Shown: piece after piece, positions 55,322 to 64,000 of the stretch | How the letters are laid out: each line of letters begins with the position of its first letter | How positions within the stretch are numbered: position 1 is the stretch's first letter | NCBI GenBank assembly: GCA_947176375.1 | Contig: CAMWQM010000001.1 | Location: 157,207 to 221,206, forward strand | Source: an uncultured Helicobacteraceae bacterium | GTDB taxonomy: Bacteria; Campylobacterota; Campylobacteria; Campylobacterales; Helicobacteraceae | Length of the DNA stretch: 64,000 nt | Reading direction: 5' to 3' | The notes under the pieces: model-generated | Seen by the model: the letters and a program-made list of their open reading frames with translations, nothing else | The model's database searches: none | Told to the model about the DNA's origin: nothing | Position numbers and translations under genes: made by a program

Positions 55322-56275
55322 CTAGTTCCAACAAATTTTTTCATCTCTAACAAACATAAAATCAAAGCCATTGTACATCAAAAGCCTATATCCATTAGAT
55401 TCTAGTAGGTTTTTAATCGCATTTTTACTCTCCTCAATGTGATTATGCTCAATAGTAATCACCCCAAAACTAAATTTAGTAAAATCAATTCCTTTTAGCA
55501 CTTCTAGCTCACCGCCTTCGACATCCAAACTCATAAAATCAATATGAGAAATATTAGGATAATTTGCCATTATTTCATCAAAAGTTGCAGTCTCAACTTC
55601 GATATAATCAATTTTATTTGTTATTTTGTTATTCATTTTATCACGTGCTTCTATCCTATCTTTGTGATGTTTGGTGAGATTTATTTCTAAAGTATCAAGG
55701 ACATCTATTATTGAAATAGCCATTCTAGTTTTGCCAATATTTTTTGAATACACTGCATAATTATAAACATCGCAATTTCTATTTGCCTTCAATGTCTCAA
55801 AAGTTTTAGGATTCGCCTCTACACAGATTCCTTTCCAACCTAGCTTTTCAAACATATAGCTATTACTAATATCTACTCCATTATGTGCGCCAATATCAAT
55901 GAAAAATCCATCTTTTTTACCATTTGATAAAATATAAGCAATTGCATCTTGTCCCAGTTGTCCGCGGAAATTTATCCCAGCCAGTTTTGAATGCCACAAA
56001 ATATCTAGCATAGTGCTAATTTTATTTAATCTATCTTGTAAGGTTAATTGCATAAATCTATGAAGTTTTGGAGTTGAGATTTTTAGCCCATTTAGCGAGC
56101 CTTCAATTTTAGAGCGTTTAAAAATTTGAAGAGAAAAAATATAATATGTAAAGCAAACTAACCTAATATTGTTACTTGCACACCCCCCCCCTATTATGCT
56201 TTTTGTGCGTTTAATGATAGGTATTCCAAATAATTTTATCACTTTAGAGTTGCCATTCTTTTGAACCTTTATCAT
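55322..56275 (-). CDS. FkbM-family methyltransferase with G9 phase-variation tract
   Basis: 317 aa. N-terminus KLFGIPIIKRTK is a form common on surface-glycan genes of this group. The SAM-dependent FkbM core is in the C-terminal two thirds: GQDAIAYILSNGKKDGFFID, IGAHNGVDISNSY, WKGICVEANP, HIDFMSLDVEGGELEVL. It probably O-methylates a sugar of a surface glycan. Codons 29-31 are encoded by a run of nine G (nine C at 56183-56191 on the plus strand). In this sequence the tract keeps the frame (ON). No other glycan gene is near. Confidence 0.85.
   Translation of the reverse strand: MIKVQKNGNSKVIKLFGIPIIKRTKSIIGGGCASNNIRLVCFTYYIFSLQIFKRSKIEGSLNGLKISTPKLHRFMQLTLQDRLNKISTMLDILWHSKLAGINFRGQLGQDAIAYILSNGKKDGFFIDIGAHNGVDISNSYMFEKLGWKGICVEANPKTFETLKANRNCDVYNYAVYSKNIGKTRMAISIIDVLDTLEINLTKHHKDRIEARDKMNNKITNKIDYIEVETATFDEIMANYPNISHIDFMSLDVEGGELEVLKGIDFTKFSFGVITIEHNHIEESKNAIKNLLESNGYRLLMYNGFDFMFVRDEKICWN
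56183..56191 (-). repeat. Homopolymeric G9 tract (phase-variable)
   Basis: Nine C on the plus strand (G on the coding strand) near the 5' end of the FkbM gene, in a genome where G/C runs of this length are otherwise absent from the window. Slippage by one would truncate the protein after about 40 residues. Confidence 0.9.
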
Positions 56276-56478
56276 AAATTTGTCCTTTGTATGAAATTCA
56301 TAATTCTATAATAAAATGTTTTAAATTTGTTAAAGTGTTTGATAAAAATTGTGAGTGTTTTATTAATTTTAGTGAAAGTTTGTAGGCTAAAAAATAGAGT
56401 TTATGTTAGCATCTTTTGAAAAAAATATTTTAAAAAGTTTAAATAAAGTATGTTAATGGAATCTACAAGGAGAATAAA

Positions 56479-57090
56479 ATGGAATCTAAAAAGATAACAA
56501 AATTAGAATCTAGTAAATTTATTGTGGCTTTTGCTTTGCTGGATTTTGCTTTATCGAATAATGTGCCAAATCCGCTAGATAAGAGATTTTTAGGCTTTGC
56601 TGGAGTTATGGTGGAAGTGAAACTCAAAGATTATGGTTTGTTGAAGATGGCGAGGCGTAGCAAGAAGCGCAAGCTAGTCTAGCAGACATAAAGCCGTTAT
56701 GCGAAGTAGGGGGAGATTTATTTTATACGCAAAGAGTTTTAGATAAAGGGTTTTTACTACCCCACCACTATTTTTTCACTCTAAATAGCTGTATAAATTT
56801 ATGGAGATAAAACAAGAGGCAAGATTATCCACCAAATACAAGCTAGCAATATGCCACTTTGCAAGAGTGGATAGGACAATAAGATCTGGCAAAATGCAGA
56901 TGAAAGCAAGGGATTAATGGTGTGCGAGATAGATTCTTTTGTCTTATCTTGATAAGTAGTATTATTCTTTTAGCGAAGATTCTGCGAATAGAAAATTTGT
57001 TAGCAAAAAGCGTTTGGATGAAGATTTTATGAGTGAAAATTCTACAAAGCCTTTGAATTAAAGATTCTGTGGGCGACAATATCTCCATAA
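56479..57090 (+). pseudogene. Unrecognised broken gene
   Basis: Starts with a plausible site (AAGGAGAATAAA then ATG at 56479) and reads 67 codons (FIVAFALLDFALSNNVPNPL, KRFLGFAGVMVEVK). The next frame then looks protein-like across a stop (WFVEDGEA, then QEAQASLADIKPLCEVGGDL and KGFLLPHHYFFTLNSCINL), and further pieces follow to about 57090. At least one frameshift and several stops. I do not recognise the family. Confidence 0.45.
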
Positions 57091-57490
57091 ATCATAAAAT
57101 TAAAAACCTTGCAAATAATATTGCAAATTACAATCCAAATATCAACAATCCCTCCAGCACAAGTTCTATGAGAGAAAATACACATTTAGAAATTACAAAT
57201 TTTAGCTAATATGAGTTTTGAAGCAGAATCTAAAATTAAATCTAATAACAATATTTTTAGATTCTAAATTCATAAACTCTAATATTGCTTTTATTGCAAC
57301 TATATTTAAATTTATTTGGTAGATTTTAATATTTTTAAATGTAGTTTAAAAATATTAAAATATAAATATTTGGATTCTATCTGTATATCAATTTTGATTA
57401 AACATTATTTCACTTTGGCGATACTTTAAGTATCTATACTAAAAATTGAGTTTAGATAGAAAATTAAAAATATTAAGATAAAGGATAAAT
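57091..57490. other. Intergenic region before the pirin gene
   Basis: About 400 bases, AT-rich, no gene. It contains an inverted AGAATCTAAAA / TTTTAGATTCT pair (about 57226-57267) and the palindrome at 57420-57434. Confidence 0.55.
57420..57434. promoter_or_regulatory. Palindrome upstream of the pirin gene (operator candidate)
   Basis: GATACTTTAAGTATC, 7+1+7 perfect palindrome, ending 56 bases before the pirin ATG. TACTT-n-AAGTA type palindromes are typical of dimeric redox-sensing regulators such as the HxlR/MarR types; assignment is inference. Confidence 0.45.
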
Positions 57491-58242
57491 ATGTTTGTTA
57501 TTCGCAAAAGTGGTGAGCGAGGCTATTTTGACCACGGATGGCTAAAGACTTATCATAGTTTTTCTTTTGCCTCTTATATGACCAAAATTTTATGGGATTT
57601 TCTGCTTTACGTGTGATAAATGAGGATTTTGTCGCTCCAAGTGCTGGATTCCCCACGCATTCTCACAGAGATATGGAGATTCTTACTTATATTTTAAGTG
57701 GAACTATTGCACACAAGGATAGTATGGGAAATGAGGAGCGTATAAAAGCAGGAGAGTTTCAAATAATGAGTGCAGGAAGTGGAATTACACATTCAGAATA
57801 CAACGCCCTAAATAGCGAGCCACTGCATTTTTATCAAATATGGATTCTACCGCATAGCAGAAATATCACACCACGATATGAACAAAAAAGCTTTCAAAAT
57901 TCTAGTGAGACGCTTATCCTATCACCTAATGCAGAGGGAGATTCACTTAAAGTCTATCAAGATATGAAGCTTTGGCGATACAAGGATTTTGAGGTTAAAG
58001 ATACGGCTTTAAAAGCTGCTAGAAGCTATTATTTGCAGGTGGTAAGCGGTGAGGTGAAATTTAGTATGGGCGATAAAAGTAATAAAATAGATTCTAGAAA
58101 TGTAGATTTATTAGATTCCAAATTTGTAGATTCTAAAGAGAGCGTTTTGCAAAGTAGCGATGGGCTAATGATAGTAAAAGAAAGCTCTTTAAGACTGCAA
58201 AGCAATGGAAATGCAGAGATTTTACTTTTTGATTTACCTTGA
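57491..58242 (+). pseudogene. Pirin-family protein, frameshifted
   Basis: Cupin protein (pirin). The ORF track shows only the part from 57592, but the true start is the ATG at 57491 (AAAGGATAAAT before it): [20 protein letters not shown], then SFSFASY. The frame is lost near 57575-57580 (TCTTATATGACC); one added T gives [18 protein letters not shown] and restores the family pattern. Metal-site residues FPTHSHRDMEI and GSGITHSEYN are intact downstream. A genuine mutation or a sequencing error. Confidence 0.85.
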
Positions 58243-58470
58243 AAGTTTTGAAAATCTTTCTAAATCTTTAAAGTTTTAAGTGGTAAAAATATTAAAATCT
58301 AAAACTATAAAATCTCATTTATTTACCATAATTTAGTAGGATTTACAAGCTTTTAGAATTAAAGCTGCGGAATCAATAATCTAATATCAATGTAAAAATC
58401 AGTTGTCTTTCAAGTTTTTTATCTGCATTTTGACTAATTTAGAATAAAGCACATATAGGCTTTAAGTATC

Positions 58471-59334
58471 CTAAAACTTATCCTTATGCACTTCGATAAG
58501 CCATTTGGCAGTTTGAAAGTCACTATGTTCTAAAAACAAGCTCTTATTTTTATTCATTTTTGCGATAGTTTGCATATCAGATTCGCTTAAAGCAAAATCA
58601 AAAATATTAAAATTTTCTATCATTCGCTCTTTTTTTATAGTTTTTGGAATCACCACAATCTTCCTCTGAATAAGCCATCGTAAAATCACTTGAGCAATAC
58701 TCTTATCATATTTTTTGCCAATGGAGTTTAGAATCTCATTATTAAACATATTTTCTTTTCCCTCTGCAAAAGAAGCCCAAGATTGTGTTATTGTGCCACA
58801 TTCATTAAAGAAAATATCACTTTCCTTTTGCCTTTGAAAAAATGGGTGGCATTCTATTTGATTAATTGCTGGTTTTATCTCGTGGTGTAGGATAAAATCC
58901 ATAAATCTATCAAGATAAAAATTGCTAACTCCAATAGCTCTAATAAGACCCTCTTTATACATATCACTCATCACCCTCCAAGTAGCATAAATATCGCCGA
59001 AAGGCTGGTGGATAAGGAGTAAATCTATAAAATCTAGTCCTAATTTTTGCAGGCTAGATTCTATTGATTTTCTTGCTTTTGCCTCGTTTGCATTATTTAT
59101 CCAAATTTTTGTGGTTATAAATAGCTCTTCTCTTATTATCCCGCCTTTTATGGCATTATTTATCGCAAGTCCGACTTCTTTTTCATTAAAATATGCTTGT
59201 GCAGTATCAATGCTACGATAGCCAACGCTTATAGCCTCCTCTACGCATCTTTGTGTATCTTCTGGCTCTATTTGAAACACGCCAAAGCCAAGAAGTGGCA
59301 TTCTAACGCCATTATTTAGTGCAATAAATTCCAT
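58471..59334 (-). CDS. Aldo/keto reductase
   Basis: 287 aa TIM-barrel NADPH-dependent reductase of the prokaryotic AKR5-like group. Catalytic tetrad visible: Asp in RSIDTAQAYFNE with Tyr, Lys in TTKIWI and His in LLIHQPFGD. C-terminal cofactor segment VVIPKTIKKERMIENF. Substrate unknown. It is convergent with the pirin gene. Confidence 0.92.
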   Translation of the reverse strand: MEFIALNNGVRMPLLGFGVFQIEPEDTQRCVEEAISVGYRSIDTAQAYFNEKEVGLAINNAIKGGIIREELFITTKIWINNANEAKARKSIESSLQKLGLDFIDLLLIHQPFGDIYATWRVMSDMYKEGLIRAIGVSNFYLDRFMDFILHHEIKPAINQIECHPFFQRQKESDIFFNECGTITQSWASFAEGKENMFNNEILNSIGKKYDKSIAQVILRWLIQRKIVVIPKTIKKERMIENFNIFDFALSESDMQTIAKMNKNKSLFLEHSDFQTAKWLIEVHKDKF

Positions 59335-59449
59335 ATTCCCTCCTTTTTATAAATTTATTTAGATTAGAATTATGACTTAAAAACTTGATGGAAAAAGTGC
59401 AATGGGAAAATCATTTTTCTCACTTTATTTTTAATATTTTAAATTCTAT

Positions 59450-60445
59450 TTAAATAATCCCTACACTTCCACTCTCATCGACTTCACCTATCACATAGCC
59501 GCCGCTATTTTGCACTACATTATCAGCATTATTTTTATCAACTACCAAAATCATTCCAACACCCATATTAAAGGTTCTATACATCTCATCATTTTCAACA
59601 TATTTTGAAAGAAGATTAAAAATTTCTTGCGAACGAATTGCATTTTTATCTATCTTTGCTCCAAGATTCTTGCTAAATACTCTAGGTAGATTTTCTACGA
59701 TTCCGCCACCTGTGATGTGTGCTAGGGCATTTATTTTATCTTTGCATTGTAAAAAAGTTTTAACATAGATTTTGGTTGGTTCTAGTAGAATATCGATTAG
59801 TTCCTGCTCACCAAGCTTGTAGCTGAAATCTAGCTTTAATTTTTCAAAGCAAATTTTTCTAACAAGTGAATATCCATTTGAGTGGATTCCACTGCTTGAA
59901 AGGGCTATTAGAATATCTCCTTTTTTGACTTTGGATTTTTCTATTAAATCCTCTTTTTCTGCAATTCCAACGGCAAACCCTGCTAAATCAAAATCATTTT
60001 TATGATACATTCCAGGCATTTCTGCACTCTCTCCACCAATTAGCGCACAAGAAGCCTCCTTACAACCTCTTACAATACCACTTATAACCTCTAGCGCACT
60101 TTTGGAATCTAGCTTCGCAGTCGCATAATAATCTAAAAAAAATAGTGGTGTTGCAAAATTACAAATCAAGTCATTTACACACATAGCGACTAAATCAATA
60201 CCTATGCTATCAAGTCTATTTGAATCTATTGCGATTCTAAGCTTTGTGCCAACCCCATCGGTTGCCCCTAGAATCACAGGATTTTTAAATCCGCTAGGAA
60301 GTGCGTAAGCTCCGGCAAAAGAGCCGATTCCTCCAATTACATTTTCATTAAATGTGCTTTTTACTAAATTCTTAAGTCCACTAACTAGGACATTTCCCTC
60401 ATCAATATCAACACCAGAATCTTTGTAGCTAATCTTTTTTTCCAT
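59450..60445 (-). CDS. purM: Phosphoribosylformylglycinamidine cyclo-ligase PurM
   Basis: 331 aa; closes the imidazole ring of AIR in purine synthesis. KDSGVDIDEGN start, GATDGVGTKLRIA (about 81), CVNDLI, GGESAEMPGMY and AHITGGGIVENLPRVF are all typical. Its product AIR is also the substrate of ThiC (31449). Upstream is the TIGR02757 gene, 47 bases away. Confidence 0.96.
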   Translation of the reverse strand: MEKKISYKDSGVDIDEGNVLVSGLKNLVKSTFNENVIGGIGSFAGAYALPSGFKNPVILGATDGVGTKLRIAIDSNRLDSIGIDLVAMCVNDLICNFATPLFFLDYYATAKLDSKSALEVISGIVRGCKEASCALIGGESAEMPGMYHKNDFDLAGFAVGIAEKEDLIEKSKVKKGDILIALSSSGIHSNGYSLVRKICFEKLKLDFSYKLGEQELIDILLEPTKIYVKTFLQCKDKINALAHITGGGIVENLPRVFSKNLGAKIDKNAIRSQEIFNLLSKYVENDEMYRTFNMGVGMILVVDKNNADNVVQNSGGYVIGEVDESGSVGII

Positions 60446-60492
60446 AACATAAGCCTTTTAAAAATAGATTGGAAATTATATAAAACTTTGGC

Positions 60493-61245
60493 TTATATAA
60501 TCTTTTCTTGTCCCAAACGATAGATTGCAAAGTCGTATTTTATCGGGTCGTCCTCGCAAAAAACTTTAAGATTATTCGTAATTTCTATTGCAGAAGCCAA
60601 ATCATAGCTTTTTCGTTTTAATAATCCTAGTTTTTTAGAGAGATTAAAAGTGTGTGTATCAAGTGGCAAAATCAAATCACTTGTCCTAACGCTATCACTC
60701 CAAAATCCCAAATCAATATTATCTTTTCTAACAAGCCATCTTAAAAACATATTCCATCGCTTTAGTGGTGATGAACTGCGAGGATTACTACTCTTTCGTC
60801 CGATTAGAAAGTCTAGTCCTCTGCTTAATTCCCTTTTACCTCTCAAAGATTCTATCATCGCATTAATTCCGCTAATCACATTATTTTCTTGTTTGTAAGA
60901 TTCTACAAATATTCTTTTTATCCCACCATTTGCAATAATTTCATTCACTTTTAGGAAAAACTCTCTTAAATCTTCGCTAGTTTGGAATCTGTAAAGCGGA
61001 AAATTAAATCTTAAAATAGCCTCCCTATCTCCCAAAATATTAAAATCAAGCTTTTGTAAAGTTTTTAGAATTTGCCCTGCATTTCCATAAGCTAGCAGTG
61101 CACAAATCACAGCAATTTCATCAATATGTTCTCTATTAAGATTGCGTTTTAGTGCAAGAAGTGGGTCTGGTCTAGTATCATCTAGCTCTGTGGTAGTATT
61201 TCGTAAATTATAATGTTTGTCAAGTAAAGCCTTTAAATTCTGCAT
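60493..61245 (-). CDS. TIGR02757-family protein
   Basis: 250 aa conserved protein. DPLLALKRNLNREHIDEIAV, ICALLAYGNAGQILKTL, KRWNMFLRWLVRKDNIDLG and LPLDTHTFNLSKKLGLLKRK are the family's hallmarks. It resembles helix-hairpin-helix DNA-repair folds but no activity has been shown that I know of. GAGGGGA precedes the ATG. Confidence 0.9.
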   Translation of the reverse strand: MQNLKALLDKHYNLRNTTTELDDTRPDPLLALKRNLNREHIDEIAVICALLAYGNAGQILKTLQKLDFNILGDREAILRFNFPLYRFQTSEDLREFFLKVNEIIANGGIKRIFVESYKQENNVISGINAMIESLRGKRELSRGLDFLIGRKSSNPRSSSPLKRWNMFLRWLVRKDNIDLGFWSDSVRTSDLILPLDTHTFNLSKKLGLLKRKSYDLASAIEITNNLKVFCEDDPIKYDFAIYRLGQEKII

Positions 61246-61330
61246 AAAAATCCCCTCAAAATTAAAAAATAAATTATAGTATTTTTATGGTAGAATCTAG
61301 CCAAATAATTTGTTAGATTAAGGTTTATTG

Positions 61331-62032
61331 ATGTTTAAAAAAATATCCATTATAATGCTTTTAATTTCCCCATTTATCCTAAATGCAACCTCTATTAGAA
61401 ATCCATATAGCACTCAAAATACACCTACACAAAAAAGTTTTATGATAGAGGCATTGTATGGTTTTGGATATATGAATAACCCTCAAAATGGCTATATGCA
61501 CGAAGGCGAGATTCACGCTACATTTTTGACTACTGATTTTTCGCATGAGATTCTAGGCAGAGCTTCATTTTCACAAAAATCTAAAGTTAAAATTAATGGC
61601 AATGATATTTCTTCATCTTATATGAATTATGAAGCAGAATATCGCTTTGGTATGCGTTTGGATAACGATATGAGCTCACTTGGAATGCTTTTTGGCACGA
61701 TATACCTTGGAGTCGGGTATCAAAATGTTACACGAAAAGAGCCTAGTAGGATTAATGCACAATATATTTACATACCACTTGGATTCTGGGGTGAGGATGT
61801 ATTAGCTCAGAATCTGAGCTTACGATATGGTTTGAATACTAAATTTATGTTTTTAGATAATAGCAGGGACAATAAGTTTAAAATTAAAGTTGGCTATGGT
61901 GGGAAAGTCTATCTAGGTGTTGGGTATCATATAGGCGGTATTATGGATATTTTCGCACAAGCTTATTTTTCATACAATGCTCCAATAAGGAATCTTAGGC
62001 AATATGGGCTCGAAGTGGGCTTGAAGTTTTAA
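61331..62032 (+). CDS. Outer membrane beta-barrel protein
   Basis: 233 aa with a signal peptide (about 1-20, IIMLLISPFILNA) and alternating strands through to a C-terminal aromatic end (LRQYGLEVGLKF). The strand with YLGVGYQNVTR and the final barrel region look like the smaller Helicobacter OMPs (Hof/Hom-like), but I cannot name it. The ORF track's TTG at 61328 is replaced by the ATG at 61331. Confidence 0.85.
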   Translation: MFKKISIIMLLISPFILNATSIRNPYSTQNTPTQKSFMIEALYGFGYMNNPQNGYMHEGEIHATFLTTDFSHEILGRASFSQKSKVKINGNDISSSYMNYEAEYRFGMRLDNDMSSLGMLFGTIYLGVGYQNVTRKEPSRINAQYIYIPLGFWGEDVLAQNLSLRYGLNTKFMFLDNSRDNKFKIKVGYGGKVYLGVGYHIGGIMDIFAQAYFSYNAPIRNLRQYGLEVGLKF

Positions 62033-62161
62033 AACATTTTTATAGATAGCAAAATAAAATTTTTTTGTAACCAAATTTTAATAATCTCAAACTAATATAA
62101 TTTAAACTTTTTAAAAATCTTATTGCTGACATTATAAAAATATAATTTTTAAAGGATTGTA

Positions 62162-62865
62162 GTGAAACTTAATGATATAGATTTAGTAAATTGGCAAGAT
62201 TGTGCTATTAATGTAGATTCTTTATTGTTAATTCAAAATAGGGATAAAAGTGGCAAACATAAAACATTTATCATAGCAATTTTATCTCACAGATTCCACG
62301 AGAACTTATCACTTGCTATACTGCAAAAGATAAAGCTGTGCTAGATGTGTTTTTGGTAAGTGGGATGACACTCTATGAATGTGAAAACTTGGAACGAAAA
62401 TGTATAGGACTTGATATAAATAAGCAAATTTTAGATTATGTAAAAAATCAAATGAATGGAATCTGTGTTAGTGATAGGCACTATTTTGGGCTTTGTAATA
62501 ATATAGATTCTAATAAAATACAAGATTTTATAAAAAAGGCTTTTAAAAGTATAGTAGAAAAAAAGTGTGCATTTGCTATCTTTTATCCGCCTTATGTGGG
62601 TATAATTAAGTTTGGTGACAGGAAAGAGGATTTAAATCAAATAAACAATCTAAGTGATTTTATTAAAATAATTTTAAAAACTTTGCTAAATATCCTTACT
62701 TTTTTAGATAAAAATTGTTACTTTGCTATGGTGATATGTGATGTGTATAAGGAGAGTGAAGTTAAGCCTTTGGGATTTTATGTGATGGATTGTATAAAAA
62801 GAAATTTTAAAGCAAAGCCTAAAAAAGGTGTGCGGTTAAAAATATTGAGGGAAAAAATATGCTAA
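62162..62865 (+). pseudogene. DNA methyltransferase, frameshifted and motif-degraded
   Basis: Starts with GTG at 62162: NDIDLVNWQDCAINVDSLLL and RDKSGKHK, the opening of a known class of amino-methyltransferases. One A is missing from the run at 62261-62264; restoring it gives KHKNIYHSNFISQIPREL. The SAM motif that should read like FLGSGTTL is FLVSGMTL, and the catalytic DPPY is YPPY. These changes suggest loss of function as well as of frame. First gene of a decaying restriction-modification locus. Confidence 0.8.
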
Positions 62866-62957
62866 AAAGTCAAAATATCTGGTAGTATCGAACTGTGAGT
62901 AGTGATTATTATTTATTTAAGCAGAATATATTTTATTTTTAAATAAGGAGTTTTTAG

Positions 62958-63633
62958 ATGAGCAAAACTAAAATACAATTATTTTTAGAACTTGCCAAGC
63001 CTAATGATAGTGGTATTTCAAGGTGGGTGAATATAAGTGAATTTGTGGGTGTTTATAAAGATTTACAACATTGGTAATGGTGGTAGTTGGTGTCGAGGTA
63101 GTAGCACTTTGGCTAAAAAATATATCTTAGAATTTGATAAAAGTAAGTCAAGTGGTAATTCTATTGATGCAATAAGGCTAAATGGTTTTAATTTTAAGCA
63201 GTCTTTTAATCAAACTATCCGCAAAGACATTAAAGATTTTTATAAAAATCAAAATTGTGTAATGCTAGGAATTAATGGAAATTCTGAAAATACAAAGATA
63301 GAAATAGACCATAAAGATGGGCGAAAAGATAATTTAAGAATTTCTGATATAAAAATGCAAAAATTAGAGGATTTTCAACCATTATGTAAAGCAGCTAATG
63401 ATGTAAAAAGGCAAATTTGTAAAAAATGTAAAGAGACAAATATTCGCTGGAATGCAAAAAATATTAAAGGTAATCCTTATGCTTTTTATCAAGGTGATGA
63501 AAATTATACGCAAGAATTAGGTTGTGTTGGTTGCTATCAATATGACCCTGTGGCATATAGAAAAGAGAGTGTAAAAAAGATTGCAAAAGAAGCAGCAGAC
63601 TTTATAACGAAAAAACTTTATTTACAAGACTAA
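62958..63633 (+). pseudogene. HNH-type restriction endonuclease, frameshifted
   Basis: Begins with ATG at 62958 (AAGGAG before it): SKTKIQLFLELAKPNDSGIS, then RWVNISEFVGVYKDLQ. The frame breaks near 63060-63075; in the next frame it continues GNGGSWCRGSSTLAKKYIL and carries an HNH-like IEIDHKDGRKDNLR with a zinc-ribbon pattern (CKKC, then CVGC). The last 190 residues are the ORF-track gene at 63037. It lies between the two methyltransferase genes as a cognate nuclease would. Target site unknown. Confidence 0.75.
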
Positions 63634-63635
63634 TA

Positions 63636-64000
63636 ATGAACTATATTGGCTCAAAATTAAAACTCTCACAATTTTTATTTGAAAGTATAGAGATTGCGTT
63701 GCAAAAAAACAATGCAAAACCTCTAAAAGATTCCATTTTTTGTGATATTTTTGCTGGGACTTCTATTGTAGGAAAAATTTTTAAAAATAAAGTCAAACAA
63801 GTAATTAGTAACGATAGAGAGTTTTATAGCTTTGTGTTAGCAAAAAATTATATACAAAACTCAAATAATCTAAAAAATATTGAAAATCTTTTGTCTTATC
63901 TTAATGATGAGGTTAAAACACCTCTTATAGAATCTAAAATTTATAAGCATTATTCTCTAGGTGGTAGAGAATCTAGGCAATACTTTAGCGATAACAATGC
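63636..64000 (+). CDS. D12-class adenine DNA methyltransferase (cut by window end)
   Basis: The first 121 codons are visible: NYIGSKLKLSQFLFESIEIA, FCDIFAGTSIVGKIFKN (SAM-binding region of D12/Dam-type N6-adenine methyltransferases) and NDREFYSFVLAKNYI, which in the family follows. It starts 2 bases after the nuclease stop. The frame is intact to the window end. If the nuclease is dead, this may persist as an orphan methylase. Confidence 0.85.
   Translation, partial: MNYIGSKLKLSQFLFESIEIALQKNNAKPLKDSIFCDIFAGTSIVGKIFKNKVKQVISNDREFYSFVLAKNYIQNSNNLKNIENLLSYLNDEVKTPLIESKIYKHYSLGGRESRQYFSDNN

Noticed and set aside
56843-57088. 81-aa minus-strand ORF
   Set aside because: Lies across the broken gene on the plus strand; composition looks like a shadow.
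1-64000. CRISPR array, insertion sequences or rRNA genes
   Set aside because: No regularly spaced repeats, transposase ORFs or rRNA sequence were seen.

Overview
The window is AT-rich bacterial chromosome (roughly 30% GC by eye). It reads as a Helicobacter species, more likely enterohepatic than gastric. The evidence is gene order and content. A block of RluA-type pseudouridine synthase, FN3 lipoprotein, trmB, ftsE, ftsX, M23-like protein, flaG, fliD and fliS matches the order I know from H. pylori (HP0745-HP0753), and fliF-fliG-fliH-dxs matches HP0351-HP0354. A fused IspDF, an Hcp-type Sel1 protein and a HugZ-like haem protein also fit. The species cannot be fixed from the sequence alone.

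Layout: 1-5508 flagellar basal body genes (fliF end, fliG, fliH), dxs and an unknown membrane protein. 5563-11316 plsY, folB, an Mla/MCE lipid-transport operon and gltX. 11317-12251 a gene-poor stretch with the wreck of an outer membrane protein gene. 12252-14501 pyruvate formate-lyase. 14753-22566 a decayed type IV secretion (conjugation-type) island on the minus strand: truncated virB4, virB6, a virB7-like lipoprotein, frameshifted virB8, two small or cargo ORFs, frameshifted virB9 running into virB10, virB11 and a MobC-like protein. 22817-33847 a small membrane protein, moaA, an orphan acyl-CoA dehydratase-activase pair, yceI, ispDF, thiC and mrp. 34432-38104 a small unknown gene, an alpha/beta hydrolase and a Dsb oxidative-folding pair. 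38181-53285 a tRNA, rodA, the ftsEX/flagellar cap block, dapD, hcp, tfoX-like and metK. 53402-62032 hugZ-like, ahpC/tsaA, a phase-variable FkbM methyltransferase, an unknown wreck, a frameshifted pirin, an aldo/keto reductase, purM, a TIGR02757 protein and an outer membrane protein. 62162-64000 a decaying restriction-modification locus, cut by the window end.

How parts work together: FliF/FliG/FliH build the MS-ring, switch and export-ATPase regulator, while FlaG/FliD/FliS, behind a clear sigma-28 type promoter, finish the filament. FtsE/FtsX sit next to a LytM-type protein that has lost its metal ligands, as expected of an EnvC-like activator rather than a hydrolase. MlaE/F/D plus a lipoprotein form a phospholipid-trafficking ABC system. 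The DsbA-like lipoprotein and DsbB/DsbI-like membrane protein form an oxidation pair.

The most unusual signals are: (1) a short word, AGATTC/GAATCT, that is very common in all reading frames and recurs as inverted pairs in terminator-like hairpins, in the manner of Neisseria/Haemophilus uptake sequences; (2) repeated one-base losses in A/T runs that break accessory genes (virB8, virB9, a DNA methyltransferase, pirin) while core genes are intact; (3) an 87-bp GC-rich segment bounded by inverted repeats inside a T4SS cargo gene; (4) a perfect 11-bp inverted repeat over the probable ahpC promoter; (5) a G9 tract in the FkbM gene.
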